Source: Kribbella qitaiheensis
GTDB lineage: Bacteria; Actinomycetota; Actinomycetes; Propionibacteriales; Kribbellaceae
DNA: 64,000 bases
Direction: 5' to 3'
Assembly: GCF_014217565.1 (NCBI RefSeq)
Contig: NZ_CP043661.1
Coordinates: 1,922,001-1,986,000, forward strand
Under the pieces are notes generated by a model. The model worked only from the letters and a program-made list of their open reading frames with translations. It did no database searches and was not told the DNA's origin. The translations under genes and the position numbers were made by a program. Below are positions 18,713 to 28,781 of this stretch, piece by piece. How positions within the stretch are numbered: the first letter of the stretch is position 1; each line of letters opens with the position of its first letter.

Positions 18713-19674
18713 GGCTCTTCCCGGAGGACGCCCGGATCGGACTCGGCGGGGCGCCGTTGGCCGGATTGTTCAGCCCGGTTGAGGACTCCGAGGCTGTGGC
18801 GACCGTCCAAGCCGCTTGGGACGAGGGCTGGCGGTACTTCGACACCGCGCCGCACTACGGACTCGGGCTCGCCGAGGAGCGCCTGGGTGCTGGGCTGGCG
18901 GCCCGCGACCGTTCCTCGTACGTGCTCTCTTCGAAGGTCGGCCGGATTATCTATTCTGTTGACGCTGAAGCTCCCGACGATGAAGGCTTCGCCGTCGTTT
19001 CCCGACGTAGGCGGCGCTGGGACTTCAGCCGCGACGGCGTCATGCAGAGCATCGAGGACTCGCTCCGCCGGATCGGCACCGACCGCCTCGACGTGGTCTT
19101 CGTGCACGACCCCGACGACCACTACTCGGAAGCAGTCGCGACCGCCTTCCCGACGCTGATCGAACTCCGCGACCAGGGTGTCATCCGCGCCATCGGCGCC
19201 GGCATGAACCAGACCGCGATGCTCACCCGCTTCGTCAACGAGGTCGACATCGACGCCATCATGCTGGCCGGCCGCTACACCTTGCTCGACCCGGACGGCC
19301 TGGACGACGTCCTCCCCGCCTGCCTTGCGAACGACGTACAGGTAGTTGCCGTAGGCATCTTCAACTCAGGCCTCCTCTCCCAGCCCCGCCCGGCCCCCGA
19401 CGCCACCTTCAACTACTCCCCCGCCCCAGCTCCCCTGGTCTCCAAGGCCAACGCCTTGGCCGACATCTGCGAATCCCACGGCGTCACCCTGCCGGCGGTC
19501 GCGTTGGCGTTCCCCCTCTTCCACCCCGCGGTCGCCGGCATAGCCGTAGGCTGCCGCACCGCCCCAGAGGTCCACACCAACGCCGCTTTGTCGCGAGTGG
19601 AGATCCCCGGCGCCCTATGGACCGACCTCAAATCCGCCGGCCTGCTCCGCGAGGATGCCCCGACCCCCGGCTGA
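18709..19674 (+). CDS. Aldo/keto reductase, likely L-fucose dehydrogenase
   Basis: 321 aa, GTG start overlapping the previous stop by 4 nt. Catalytic tetrad positions are visible: FDTAPHYG (Asp, Tyr), SSKVG (Lys) and VFVHDPDD (His). Resembles D-threo-aldose 1-dehydrogenases that oxidise L-fucose to the lactone. A lactonase for the next step is not present in the operon and may be elsewhere. The end of the gene has more C-rich third positions than the front. Confidence 0.87.
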   Translation: MRLFPEDARIGLGGAPLAGLFSPVEDSEAVATVQAAWDEGWRYFDTAPHYGLGLAEERLGAGLAARDRSSYVLSSKVGRIIYSVDAEAPDDEGFAVVSRRRRRWDFSRDGVMQSIEDSLRRIGTDRLDVVFVHDPDDHYSEAVATAFPTLIELRDQGVIRAIGAGMNQTAMLTRFVNEVDIDAIMLAGRYTLLDPDGLDDVLPACLANDVQVVAVGIFNSGLLSQPRPAPDATFNYSPAPAPLVSKANALADICESHGVTLPAVALAFPLFHPAVAGIAVGCRTAPEVHTNAALSRVEIPGALWTDLKSAGLLREDAPTPG

Positions 19675-20152
19675 TTTCCCGAGCCCTACCTCAGGCAGCA
19701 CCACCAGTCCGCTTCGCCCCCCGTCGCGACTCGAGCAGCGGGCGCACTAGCTGGAAAGTTTTTAGTCGCAGGTGCAAATTTGTTTCCACCCAGCGAAGGG
19801 CCGGCCCGTTCCCCGGAGTACGGCGTGCTGGTGGGCCTCTCGCCGCCGTTGGCTGCCCGGCGGCGGGCATCGGCCTGACTGTAAGGCGCGTCTAGGTGGA
19901 TGCGCCTTAGTCGATTCGACGAGGTTGGCTCAGGAGGGGCCCTTGTGCTTGAGATGAGTACTCCGGGGCCGCCAGATGCTCATCCGGTGCACAGAGTCGC
20001 CTCGGTCAGGCCAAGGTGGGAGCCGGGCGCACCCACCACCCCGACCAGCACGATCCCGCAGCCCGGCGACGCGAACCAGGCCGGACCGCACCCCGGCACC
20101 AGATCTCGCTCACCGACGTTGTCGACGAGCCACGACGCAGAGCCGCGTGAGG
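19675..20152. other. Gene-poor gap with an AT-richer patch
   Basis: 478 bp between two convergent genes. I see no convincing gene. There is an AT-richer patch near 19745-19800 and a stretch at 19976-19996 (ATGCTCA-N4-GTGCACAGAG) that also occurs inside the long hairpin at 40979-41115. No clear terminator. Confidence 0.4.
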
Positions 20153-21733
20153 TCAGAGGGGGTCTATGTCGACCAACTCGTGCTGGTCCAGCTGGAGCCA
20201 GCGGGTGATGCCTATTGAGCGGAGGAAGGGGAGGTCGTGGCTGGCAACCACGAGGGCTCCTTGGTATGACGCGAGGGCGTCGGTTAGTTGGGTGACGCTG
20301 GACAGGTCGAGGTTGTTGGTGGGTTCGTCGAGCATCAACAACTGCGGTGGCGGTTCGGCCAGCAGCAACGCGGCGAGGGTCGCCCGGAAGCGTTCGCCGC
20401 CGGACAGGGTGCTGACCGGCTGGTCGGCAGCCCTTCCACGGAAGAGGAAACGCGCCAGCCGGGAGCGGCGGTCCTGGTTCTCGACCGTCGGGGCCATCAG
20501 CGCCAGGTTCTCCACCACCGAAAGGTCGTCCCGCAGGAGATCCAGTCGCTGCGGTAACAACCGATAAGGAACGAGAGGCTTCTCGTCCGCGACGATCGCG
20601 TGCAGCAGCGTGCTCTTGCCTGCGCCGTTCGGCCCCACCAACGCGATCCGCTCCGGACCACGGATCTCCAGCGACGCCTCCAGACCGGTCCGCAGTAGGT
20701 AGTCCTCCAGCTTCAGCACGATGCGCCCGGCGTGGACGATCGTCTTCGGAAGGTCGACGCGGATCTTCTCGTCGTCGTGGACCTTCTCCTCCGCGTCGTC
20801 GAGCGCCTCCTTCGCGGCATCGAACCGGTCGGCGTGCATCCCGATGTGCTTCGCCGCCGACACCTGCGCATTGCGCTTCAAGTTGCCGGCCACGATCTTC
20901 GGAATCCCGCCCGCCTCGAAAGCCCGCTGCCCGGCCGCCCGCCGCCGATCCATCTTCATCCGCGCCTCGGCCAACTCCTTCTTCTGCTTCCGCAGATCGG
21001 ATTCAGCCGACCGCACCATCCGTTCAGCAGCCTCCTGCTCCACCGCGACAGCTTCCTCGTACGCCGTGAGGTTGCCGCCGTACCAGGTGAGGTCACCCCG
21101 GCGCAGGTCGCCGATCTGGTCGACCCGGTCGAGCAACTCCCGATCGTGGCTCACCACGATCAGCGCGCCACGGAAGGTGTCGACCGCGTCGTACAACTGC
21201 CTGCGAGCCCGCAGATCCAGGTTGTTCGTCGGCTCGTCGAGGAGCAGTACGTCGGGTCGCTTGAGCAGCTCGGCGGCCAGGCCGAGCAGGATCGTTTCGC
21301 CACCGGACAGTTCGCCGACGCTGCGATCGAGCCCGATCGAGCCGAGGCCGAGTTTGCCGAGCATCGCCTCGGCCCGCTCCTCCACGTCCCAGCCGTCACC
21401 AACGACGGAGAAGTTGTGCTCGGACGCGTCGCCGGCCTCGATCGCGGTGATCGCCTTGCGGATCCCGGCGATGCCGAGGGCCTGGTCGACGGTCAGGGTG
21501 ACGTCGAGGGTCAGGTCCTGCGGCAGGTAGCCGAGTTCGCCGCTGACCCGGATCGAGCCGCGCTGCGGATTCAGCCGCCCGGCGATCAGCCGGAGCAGGG
21601 TGGACTTGCCGGCGCCGTTGCGGCCGACCAGCCCCGACCGGACTGGTCCGGCCACGAAGCTGAGGCCGTCGAACAGCACGTCGCCGTCCGGCCAGGCGAA
21701 AAAGAGGTCAGTACAGGTCAAGGAGTAAGACAT
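20153..21733 (-). CDS. ABC-F family ATPase (ribosome-associated)
   Basis: 526 aa with two ABC domains and no membrane segments: Walker A GRNGAGKST and GPNGAGKST, signatures LSGGET and LSGGER, both with DEPTNNLDL. The inter-domain linker (about residues 215-300) is long, charged and helical, as in ABC-F proteins that act on the ribosome, either translation factors or antibiotic-protection proteins. No neighbouring biosynthesis cluster says which drug, if any. The leader contains unusual palindromes. Confidence 0.9.
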   Translation of the reverse strand: MSYSLTCTDLFFAWPDGDVLFDGLSFVAGPVRSGLVGRNGAGKSTLLRLIAGRLNPQRGSIRVSGELGYLPQDLTLDVTLTVDQALGIAGIRKAITAIEAGDASEHNFSVVGDGWDVEERAEAMLGKLGLGSIGLDRSVGELSGGETILLGLAAELLKRPDVLLLDEPTNNLDLRARRQLYDAVDTFRGALIVVSHDRELLDRVDQIGDLRRGDLTWYGGNLTAYEEAVAVEQEAAERMVRSAESDLRKQKKELAEARMKMDRRRAAGQRAFEAGGIPKIVAGNLKRNAQVSAAKHIGMHADRFDAAKEALDDAEEKVHDDEKIRVDLPKTIVHAGRIVLKLEDYLLRTGLEASLEIRGPERIALVGPNGAGKSTLLHAIVADEKPLVPYRLLPQRLDLLRDDLSVVENLALMAPTVENQDRRSRLARFLFRGRAADQPVSTLSGGERFRATLAALLLAEPPPQLLMLDEPTNNLDLSSVTQLTDALASYQGALVVASHDLPFLRSIGITRWLQLDQHELVDIDPL

Positions 21734-21746
21734 CAGGGTCGTCCTT

Positions 21747-21809
21747 CGAGATCTCGAACGAGACCGCCCACCGATCGGTGGCGATCAACCGCTACTGAAG
21801 AGAGATCTC
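21747..21809. promoter_or_regulatory. Palindrome cluster upstream of the ABC-F gene
   Basis: CGAGATCTCG (21747-21756), CCACCGATCGGTGG (21768-21781) and GAGATCTC (21802-21809) are three perfect palindromes within 63 bp just before the ABC-F start. The repeated GAGATCTC flanking a central palindrome could be operators for a dimeric repressor or parts of an attenuator leader. Confidence 0.55.
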
Positions 21810-21896
21810 AGTTCGACAACCCGAACCCCTGCCGTTGGCAATGTAACGAGGACCAGGTTAGCCACCGGCTGCGATTTTGTTCAACCACATTTCCAC

Positions 21897-21953
21897 CTCC
21901 TTGCGTCCGAAGAACAGGAGGGACGTCATCACCACTTCTTCGGACGCAAGGAG
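21897..21953 (-). terminator. Hairpin terminator (CGTCCGAAGA family)
   Basis: Perfect 18-bp arms (21897-21914 and 21936-21953) with a 21-nt loop, beginning 2 nt after the GntR stop. The stem shares GCGTCCGAAGA with the hairpins at 4266 and 42489. Confidence 0.8.
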
Positions 21954-21954
21954 A

Positions 21955-22627
21955 TCAGGGAGCCTTCCGGAGCCAGTTCTCGATGCCGGCGATGTGAGCG
22001 GTCATCCAGGCGCGGGCGGCCTCGGCGTCGCCGAGCTCGATCGCGTCCAGGATCGCGGTGTGCTCGGCCAGAGTCCGCTCGACCGCCCCGGGCCTGGGTG
22101 ACACCGCGCCAGATGCGAGCCCGCTGGGTAGCACCGGAGATGCCGTCCAGGAGCGAGCACACGACGGCGTTCCCGGTCGCCTCGGCGATCCCCCGGTGGA
22201 ACCGAAGGTCGTTGATGACCAGTTCGTCGACGCCGGACGACGGAGTGAGGCTGCCGGTCAGGTTCCGGAGGTCCTCGAGCTGCTCCTTGCTGATCCGCCC
22301 GGCCGCCAGAGCGGCGACGCCCGGTTCCAGCAACCGTCGTACCTCGAAGAACTGCAAAACCGAGTCGTCGCGGTGCAGGTCGACCATGAAGCTGAGCGCG
22401 TCGAGCAGGTGCGCCGAGTCGAGGCTGGTGACGAAGGTGCCGTCGCCGTGCCGGACGTCGAGCACGTTGACCAGCGTGAGCGCCTTCACCGCTTCCCGCA
22501 GCGAGTTCCGCGACAGCCCCAGCCGGGAGGCCAGATCGGCCTCTTTCGGCAACCGGTCGCCCGGGCCCAGCTCCCCCGAGGTGATCATCTCTTTGATCTT
22601 GACGATCGCCTCGTCCGTCAACGCCAT
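21955..22627 (-). CDS. GntR-family (FadR subfamily) regulator, frameshifted near the C-terminus
   Basis: Winged-helix DNA-binding part (GDRLPKEADLASRLGLSRNSLREAVKAL, about residues 20-47) and an FCD all-helical ligand domain (FFEVRRLLEPGVAALAA, RFHRGIAEATGN). As written, the frame goes wrong after IWRGVTQ and runs to 21929; removing one base of GGG at 22090-22092 restores VERTLAEHTAILDAIELGDAEAA... and a normal end at 21955 (about 223 aa). ATG 22627; divergent from DUF3052. Target unknown. Confidence 0.82.
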
Positions 22628-22697
22628 TCGCACAGTATGCCGCCGCGCCGCGGGCACGACCTGCCACCGGGCCTCCGCCGGGGCGACAATCTGGGTC

Positions 22698-23111
22698 ATG
22701 ACCACCACCGGGTACTCCGGCAAGCCGCTGGCCGCGAAGCTGGGGATCAAGCCCGGGTACGCCGTCGTGCTGGACAATGCGCCGGCCGGATTCGTCGTCG
22801 AGGGTCTTCCGGGCGACGTGATGCCGCTCGGCCGGCTCGGGCGCGTACCCACGCAGTACGACGTGATCCTGGCGTTCTGCCCGGATCGGGCCAGGCTGGC
22901 GAAACGGCTGCCGGTGCTGTTGCCCAGGACGACGACCGCCGGGATGATCTGGGTCGCCTGGCCGAAGCGGGCGTCCGGCGTACCGACCGATCTGGACGAG
23001 AACGGGGTCCGCGAGCTGGCCGTGCCGCTCGGGGTGGTGGACGTGAAGGTGTGTGCGATCGATGCCACCTGGTCGGGCCTCAAGCTGGTCCGGCGGCTGG
23101 CCAATCGGTGA
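22698..23111 (+). CDS. DUF3052 family protein
   Basis: 137 aa, start ATG 22698. GYSGKPLAAKLGIKPGYAVV and DVILAFCPDRARLAKRLPVLL plus the C-terminal WSGLKLVRR are characteristic of DUF3052, a small conserved actinobacterial family of unknown function. Alone on its strand between the divergent GntR gene and the kgd leader. Confidence 0.85.
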   Translation: MTTTGYSGKPLAAKLGIKPGYAVVLDNAPAGFVVEGLPGDVMPLGRLGRVPTQYDVILAFCPDRARLAKRLPVLLPRTTTAGMIWVAWPKRASGVPTDLDENGVRELAVPLGVVDVKVCAIDATWSGLKLVRRLANR

Positions 23112-23524
23112 GAACTGGACTGATCCGGTGAGTGACGTTGACCACATCTTTGTGCGCAGCCGGGTATGACGGGCTGCGAGGGGGCAACTGCATACAGTGG
23201 CCAGACAGGCTCGATCAGAGCCTCGTGAACGCTTGCCGAAGGCGCCGGATGTCCAGTACTGCAACGGCTCCGGCAATCCACGCGAGGCCGGATCGGAGCG
23301 GCTTCGGCGAAGGCTTGAAGCGGCCGCCTGAAACACCACGGCAGAAGGTGTTCCAGTTGTCGATCGATCAACTGCCGCGACGCCAACCACTTGATCGACT
23401 GGTCCGGTGATCCCGGGCTGCGCGAGAGTTGCGGCAGCTATTAGCCTTGCCTCGGGAACTACCTCATAACACCCGTAGTCCTAACTACTGGTATCTGACC
23501 CGATCGGAAGAGGCGAACTGCCAA
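23112..23524. other. Intergenic region upstream of kgd
   Basis: 413 bp without a gene I can support. Contains a near-palindrome at 23354-23374 (CAGTTG and CAACTG around TCGATCGA). Presumably holds the kgd promoter; no confident -10/-35 pair. Confidence 0.4.
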
Positions 23525-26500
23525 GTGGCCACCGAGCCATCAGAAACGAACCCCCTCGCAGCCTTCGGAGCCAACGAATGGCTGGTCGACGAGATGTACG
23601 AGAAGTACCTCCAGGATCCGAAGTCGGTGGATCAGGCCTGGTCGGAGTACTTCGAGAGCGACAGCTTCAAGGGGGACAGCACGGGTGACGCGAAGCCGGT
23701 GAAGACCGGCCCGGCCGACGCTCCCCGTCCCGATGCCGTGTCGGACAACAAGACGCCGGAGGCCCCCAGCCGGGGAACCGCCGCCGCCGCGCCCGCCTCC
23801 AGCCAGCCGGCCGCCCAGGCGGCCGCGGCCGCGCCCCCTGCCGCAGCGGCAGCGACGCCGGCGCCCGCAGTACAGCCGGCAGCATCCCCAGCCAAAGCCG
23901 CCCCCGCCGCGAGCGGAGCTCCGACCGGAGGCACGGTGAACCAGCCGTCCAGCGCCCAGCCCAAGCCCGCGCCGCAGAGCAGCACGGACTCGGAGCGCAG
24001 GATCCTCCGCGGTGCGCCCGCGCGGACGGCGCAGAACATGGAGGCCAGCCTCCACGTCCCGACCGCGACCAGCGTCCGGCAGGTGCCGGTCAAGCTGCTG
24101 ATCGACAACCGGATCGTCATCAACAACCACCTGCGGCGTGCCCGCGGCGGCAAGATCTCCTTCACCCACCTGGTCGGCTGGGCCTTGGTGCGGGCGCTCA
24201 AGACGCTGCCGGAGATGAACGCGTCGTACGACGAGACCGAGGGTAAGCCGACCCTGGTCCAGCCGCAGCACATCAACCTCGGCCTCGCGATCGACATGCA
24301 GAAGCCCGACGGCACCCGGCAGCTGCTGGTGCCGTCGATCAAGGCGACCGAGTCGATGACGTTCGCCGAGTTCTGGATGGCCTACGAGGACGTTGTCCGG
24401 CGGGCCCGGGACAACAAACTCGCGCTGCCCGACTTCCAGGGCACCACGATCAGCCTGACCAACCCCGGCACGATCGGCACCCAGCACTCGGTGCCACGGC
24501 TGATGGCCGGCCAGGGCTGCATCATCGGCGTCGGCGCGATGGACTACCCGACGGAGTACCAGGGCGCGGCCGAGGAGACGATGGCCAAGCTCGCGGTCAG
24601 CAAGGTGATGACGCTGACCTCGACGTACGACCACCGGATCATCCAGGGCGCCCAGTCGGGTGAGTTCCTGCGCCGGCTGCACCGCCTGCTGCTCGGCGAC
24701 GAGGGTTTCTACGACGAGATCTTCCAGAGCCTGCGGATCCCGTACGAGCCGATCCGCTGGGCCGCCGACCTCCCGCACAGCCACGAGGAGGACATCAGCA
24801 AGCAGGCCCGGATCCTGGAGCTGATCCACGCGTACCGCGTGCGCGGCCACATCATGGCCGACACCGACCCGCTGGAGTACAAGCAGCGCAGCCACCCGGA
24901 CCTCGACGTCGCCACCCACGGCCTGACGCTGTGGGACCTGGACCGCGAGTTCGCCACCGGCTCCTTCGGGGCGCAGAGCGACCGCCGGTTCATGAAGCTG
25001 CGCGACATCCTCGGCATCCTGCGCGACTCGTACTGCCGGACCGTCGGCATCGAGTACATGCACATCCAGGACCCCGAGCAGCGCAAGTGGCTGCAGGAGC
25101 GGATCGAGCGGCCGCACACCAAGCCGCCGCGCGAGGAGCAGCTCCGGATCCTGGCCAAGCTGAACGAGGCCGAGGCGTTCGAGACCTTCCTGCAGACCAA
25201 GTACGTCGGCCAGAAGCGCTTCTCGCTGGAAGGTGGCGAGACCACCATCCCGCTGCTCGACGAGCTCTGCGAGGAGGCCGCCGGCGCCGGACTGGACGAG
25301 GTCACCATCGGGATGGCGCACCGCGGCCGGCTGAACGTGCTGGCCAACATCGTCGGCAAGTCGTACAGCCAGATCTTCCGTGAGTTCGACGGCAACATCG
25401 ACCCGCGCACGGTCCAGGGTTCCGGTGACGTGAAGTACCACCTGGGCGCCGAGGGCGAGTTCGTCTCCGAGTTCGGCGACAAGATCAAGGTGTCCGTGGC
25501 GGCGAACCCGTCCCACCTGGAGACCGTCGACCCGGTGCTCGAGGGCATCGTCCGCGCCAAGCAGGACATCCTCGACCAGGGCGCCGCGTTCCCGGTGCTG
25601 CCGCTGCTCGTCCACGGTGACGCGGCCTTCGCCGGCCAGGGTGTGGTCGCGGAGACGCTGAACCTGTCCCAGCTGCGCGGGTACCGCACCGGCGGCACGA
25701 TCCACGTGATCGTGAACAACCAGGTCGGCTTCACCACCTCGCCGGCCTCGTCGCGCTCGTCGATGTACTGCACCGACGTCGCCCGGATGGTCCAGGCGCC
25801 GATCTTCCACGTCAACGGCGACGACCCCGAGGCCTGCATCCGGGTCGCGGACCTGGCCTTCGAGTACCGCCAGGCGTTCAACAAGGACGTCGTCATCGAC
25901 CTGGTCTGCTACCGCCGCCGTGGTCACAACGAGGGCGACGACCCGTCGTTCACGCAGCCGCTGATGTACGACCTGATCGAGCAGAAGCGGTCCGTCCGCA
26001 AGCTCTACACCGAGGCCCTGATCGGCCGTGGCGACATCACGGTCGAAGAGGCCGAGCAGGCGATGCGCGACTTCCAGCAGCGCCTGGAGCGGGTGTTCAC
26101 CGAGGTCCGCGAGGCGAAATCGCAGCCCGATACGCCGGCGCCGTACGTGACCGTGCCGGTCTACCCGGACAAGCCGGAGGGCCCGGACGCGACGGCCACC
26201 ACGCCCGAAGTACTGAAGAAGATCGCCGACGCGTACACGACGCTGCCGGAGGGCTTCACCGCTCACCCGAAGGTGATGCCGCAGCTGCAACGCCGGGCTG
26301 CCGCGATCACCCAGGGTCCGGTGGACTGGGCCAGCGCCGAGATGACCGCTTTCGGATCGCTGCTGCTGGCCGGTCGCCCGGTCCGGCTCGCCGGGCAGGA
26401 CAGCCGCCGCGGCACCTTCGTGCAGCGGTTCGCCGCGGTCATCGACCGGGTCAACGGGCAGGACTACGTCCCGCTGCAGAACCTGGACGAGGAGCAGGCG

Positions 26501-27352
26501 AACTTCTACGTCTACGACTCGCTGCTGAGCGAGTACGCGGCACTCGGCTTCGAGTACGGGTACTCCGTGGCGCGGCCGGACGCGCTGGTCCTCTGGGAGG
26601 CCCAGTTCGGCGACTTCGTCAACGGCGCCCAGTCGATCATCGACGAGTACATCTCGGCCGGTGAGGCGAAGTGGGGCCAGAAGTCCGGTGTCGTACTGCT
26701 GCTGCCGCATGGCTACGAGGGCCAGGGCCCGGACCACTCGTCCGCCCGGATCGAGCGGTTCATGGCGCTGTGCGCGGAGAACGCGATGACCGTCGCGCAG
26801 CCGTCGACGCCCGCGTCGTACTTCCACCTGCTGCGGCGGCACACGCTGCAGGAGGAGCACAACCCGCTGATCGTCTTCACGCCGAAGCAGCTGCTCCGGT
26901 TGAAGGCAGCGGTGTCGCAGCCGGAGGAGCTGACCAGCGGCACGTTCCGCCCGGTCCTGAACGACCCGGAGGCCGAGCAGAACACCGCCGCGGTCGAGCG
27001 GGTCATCCTGGTCTCCGGCCGGATCTACTACGACCTGATGGCGGAGCGGAAGAAGGCGGAGCCGGACAAGATCAGCACCGCCGTACTGCGGGTCGAGCAG
27101 CTCTACCCGCTGCCGGCCGAGGAGCTCAAGGCCGAGCTCGCGAAGTACCCGAACCTGCAGGAGATCCGCTGGGTGCAGGACGAGCCGGCGAACCAGGGCC
27201 CCTGGCCGTTCATGGCGCTGAACCTGACCGAGCACCTGGGCGGCAAGCCGTTCTACCGGGTGTCCCGGCCGGCCATGTCCGCGACGTCGGTCGGCTCGCA
27301 CGGCGTCCACGTCGCCGAGAACGCGACGCTGATGAAGCAGGCCTTCAGCTGA
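23525..27352 (+). CDS. kgd: Multifunctional 2-oxoglutarate metabolism enzyme (Kgd/SucA)
   Basis: 1275-aa fusion enzyme of the TCA cycle: thiamine-dependent 2-oxoglutarate decarboxylase/dehydrogenase E1 plus an E2-like succinyltransferase in one chain, typical of actinobacteria. Order: short N-terminal segment ([16 protein letters not shown]), Ala/Pro-rich linker (about 60-130), acyltransferase domain (about 150-400, active-site DHRIIQGAQ), then the E1 part with [18 protein letters not shown] and the thiamine-binding [11 protein letters not shown]...[13 protein letters not shown] 23525 starts the conserved N-terminus; the frame is open further upstream but without homology. Confidence 0.95.
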   Translation: MATEPSETNPLAAFGANEWLVDEMYEKYLQDPKSVDQAWSEYFESDSFKGDSTGDAKPVKTGPADAPRPDAVSDNKTPEAPSRGTAAAAPASSQPAAQAAAAAPPAAAAATPAPAVQPAASPAKAAPAASGAPTGGTVNQPSSAQPKPAPQSSTDSERRILRGAPARTAQNMEASLHVPTATSVRQVPVKLLIDNRIVINNHLRRARGGKISFTHLVGWALVRALKTLPEMNASYDETEGKPTLVQPQHINLGLAIDMQKPDGTRQLLVPSIKATESMTFAEFWMAYEDVVRRARDNKLALPDFQGTTISLTNPGTIGTQHSVPRLMAGQGCIIGVGAMDYPTEYQGAAEETMAKLAVSKVMTLTSTYDHRIIQGAQSGEFLRRLHRLLLGDEGFYDEIFQSLRIPYEPIRWAADLPHSHEEDISKQARILELIHAYRVRGHIMADTDPLEYKQRSHPDLDVATHGLTLWDLDREFATGSFGAQSDRRFMKLRDILGILRDSYCRTVGIEYMHIQDPEQRKWLQERIERPHTKPPREEQLRILAKLNEAEAFETFLQTKYVGQKRFSLEGGETTIPLLDELCEEAAGAGLDEVTIGMAHRGRLNVLANIVGKSYSQIFREFDGNIDPRTVQGSGDVKYHLGAEGEFVSEFGDKIKVSVAANPSHLETVDPVLEGIVRAKQDILDQGAAFPVLPLLVHGDAAFAGQGVVAETLNLSQLRGYRTGGTIHVIVNNQVGFTTSPASSRSSMYCTDVARMVQAPIFHVNGDDPEACIRVADLAFEYRQAFNKDVVIDLVCYRRRGHNEGDDPSFTQPLMYDLIEQKRSVRKLYTEALIGRGDITVEEAEQAMRDFQQRLERVFTEVREAKSQPDTPAPYVTVPVYPDKPEGPDATATTPEVLKKIADAYTTLPEGFTAHPKVMPQLQRRAAAITQGPVDWASAEMTAFGSLLLAGRPVRLAGQDSRRGTFVQRFAAVIDRVNGQDYVPLQNLDEEQANFYVYDSLLSEYAALGFEYGYSVARPDALVLWEAQFGDFVNGAQSIIDEYISAGEAKWGQKSGVVLLLPHGYEGQGPDHSSARIERFMALCAENAMTVAQPSTPASYFHLLRRHTLQEEHNPLIVFTPKQLLRLKAAVSQPEELTSGTFRPVLNDPEAEQNTAAVERVILVSGRIYYDLMAERKKAEPDKISTAVLRVEQLYPLPAEELKAELAKYPNLQEIRWVQDEPANQGPWPFMALNLTEHLGGKPFYRVSRPAMSATSVGSHGVHVAENATLMKQAFS

Positions 27353-27353
27353 C

Positions 27354-27530
27354 GTGTACTTCACCGACCGAGGGATCGAGGAACTCGAGGGCCGGCGTGG
27401 CGAGGAAACCGTCACGCTGGCCTGGGTCGCCGAGCGGCTACGCGAGTTCGTCGACCTGAACCCCGAGTTCGAGACCCCGACGGAACGCTTCGCCACCTGG
27501 CTCGCCCGCCTGGACGATGAAGACGACTGA
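27354..27530 (+). CDS. DUF6104 family small protein
   Basis: 58 aa from GTG 27354, immediately after the kgd stop. MYFTDRGIEELEGRRGEETV and the end LARLDDEDD match a short family regularly found behind kgd in actinobacteria. Acidic, soluble, function unknown; probably cotranscribed with kgd. A terminator follows 13 nt later. Confidence 0.85.
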   Translation: MYFTDRGIEELEGRRGEETVTLAWVAERLREFVDLNPEFETPTERFATWLARLDDEDD

Positions 27531-27543
27531 TCACTACAACTCA

Positions 27544-27575
27544 AAGGTCCCGTCGGCTCGCGCCGGAGGGACCTT
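27544..27575 (+). terminator. Hairpin terminator after kgd-DUF6104
   Basis: AAGGTCCC (27544-27551) pairs with GGGACCTT (27568-27575), with extra pairing inside. Confidence 0.75.
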
Positions 27576-27595
27576 GCGTTGTCTACCCTGAACAG

Positions 27596-28315
27596 ATGCC
27601 CTTCGCCGTTCATCCCGTACGCCGGGTTGCCGCGGCGGAGGGCATCACCGTTTCCGGGGCTTGGCCACACACCATCCCGGCAGTCCGACAGATCCTGCTT
27701 GACGGACTGGAGCTGAAGCCTGGAGTCACCTTCCTCGTCGGTGAGAACGGCGCCGGCAAGTCCACCCTGGTGGAGGCCATCGCGATCGCCTTCGGGATGT
27801 CACCCGAAGGCGGATCCACCGGCGCGCGGCTCACCACCCGCGCATCGGAGTCGTCACTGGCTCAGGACCTGGTGCTCACCCGCGGCGCCGGCTCCCCTCG
27901 CTGGGGCTTCTTCCTCCGCGCCGAGACGATGCACGGCTACTACACCTACCTGGAACAGAACCCAGGCCCGCGAGGCGACCCGAACTTCCACGAACTCAGC
28001 CACGGCGAAGGCTTCCTCGAAGTACTCCGCAGCCGCTTCGACAGCCCCGGCCTCTACTGCCTGGACGAACCCGAGTCGGCTCTCTCGTTCTCCTCCAGCC
28101 TCGCGCTGGTCGGCGTACTGAACGAACTGGCAACCGCCGGCGCCCAGGTCATCTGCGCCACCCACTCCCCCATCGTCTGCTCGTTGCCCGGAGCCACCAT
28201 CCTCGAAGTCGGCGACTGGGGCATCCGCAAGGCAGCCTGGCGCGAGTTGGAGATCGTCAAGAACTGGCAGGCCTACCTAGAAGCGCCCGAACGCTACCTC
28301 CGCAACATCCTCTAG
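27596..28315 (+). CDS. AAA/ABC-type predicted ATPase
   Basis: 239 aa, single nucleotide-binding domain without membrane segments. Walker A GENGAGKSTLVEAIA (about residues 45-59), signature-like LSHGEGFLEVL, Walker B YCLDEPESALS and switch ICATHSP. Belongs to the stand-alone SMC/RecF-like family of predicted ATPases; no partner gene, so the role is unknown. ATG 27596. Confidence 0.85.
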   Translation: MPFAVHPVRRVAAAEGITVSGAWPHTIPAVRQILLDGLELKPGVTFLVGENGAGKSTLVEAIAIAFGMSPEGGSTGARLTTRASESSLAQDLVLTRGAGSPRWGFFLRAETMHGYYTYLEQNPGPRGDPNFHELSHGEGFLEVLRSRFDSPGLYCLDEPESALSFSSSLALVGVLNELATAGAQVICATHSPIVCSLPGATILEVGDWGIRKAAWRELEIVKNWQAYLEAPERYLRNIL

Positions 28316-28358
28316 CCCACGCCGCCGCTCCTGGCCACGGCAGTGGCGACAGCGTGGG

Positions 28359-28691
28359 TTAGTGAGGCAGGTGTTTGTCGGCCCAGTGGAGCAGGGCGAC
28401 GAGGACCGGGCGTAAGTCGGTGCCTCGTTCGGTCAGGTGGTACTCGTCCCGGTTGCGCCCGCCTGGCTCTTGGTAGGTAACCCGTTCCAGGACGCCTGCG
28501 CCGACCAGCTTGTTGAGGCGCGTCGACAGCAGGTTGCTGGCGATGCCCAGTCGGCTACGGAAGTCCTGGAAGCGGCGTACGCCGTCGAACGCCTCCTCGA
28601 CGATCAGCAGCGACCACCGCTCGCCAACCACCGCTGCTGCCCGGCCGACCGAGCGATTGTCGGAGCTGGGCGGTTTCATCTGTTCAGCCAT
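28359..28691 (-). CDS. HxlR-family transcriptional regulator
   Basis: 110-aa winged-helix protein: ERWSLLIVEEAFDGVRRFQDFRSRLGIASNLLSTRLNKLVGAGVLER is the HxlR signature. ATG 28691. It usually regulates a divergent oxidoreductase; here the neighbours do not show an obvious target. No conserved redox cysteine is seen. Confidence 0.9.
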   Translation of the reverse strand: MAEQMKPPSSDNRSVGRAAAVVGERWSLLIVEEAFDGVRRFQDFRSRLGIASNLLSTRLNKLVGAGVLERVTYQEPGGRNRDEYHLTERGTDLRPVLVALLHWADKHLPH

Positions 28692-28781
28692 GCAGCTGAT
28701 CCTGGTGCGCGGTCTTCAGACAGCCTTAATGCGCGCTCCATCCACCTAACCTGCACGGCGTGGGTCAGGACCTCAGCCGGG

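Noticed and set aside
23540..27670. 1376-codon minus-strand open frame opposite kgd
   Set aside because: Mirror frame of a GC-rich gene; low-complexity Arg/Leu/Val composition, no family, while the plus strand encodes complete Kgd.
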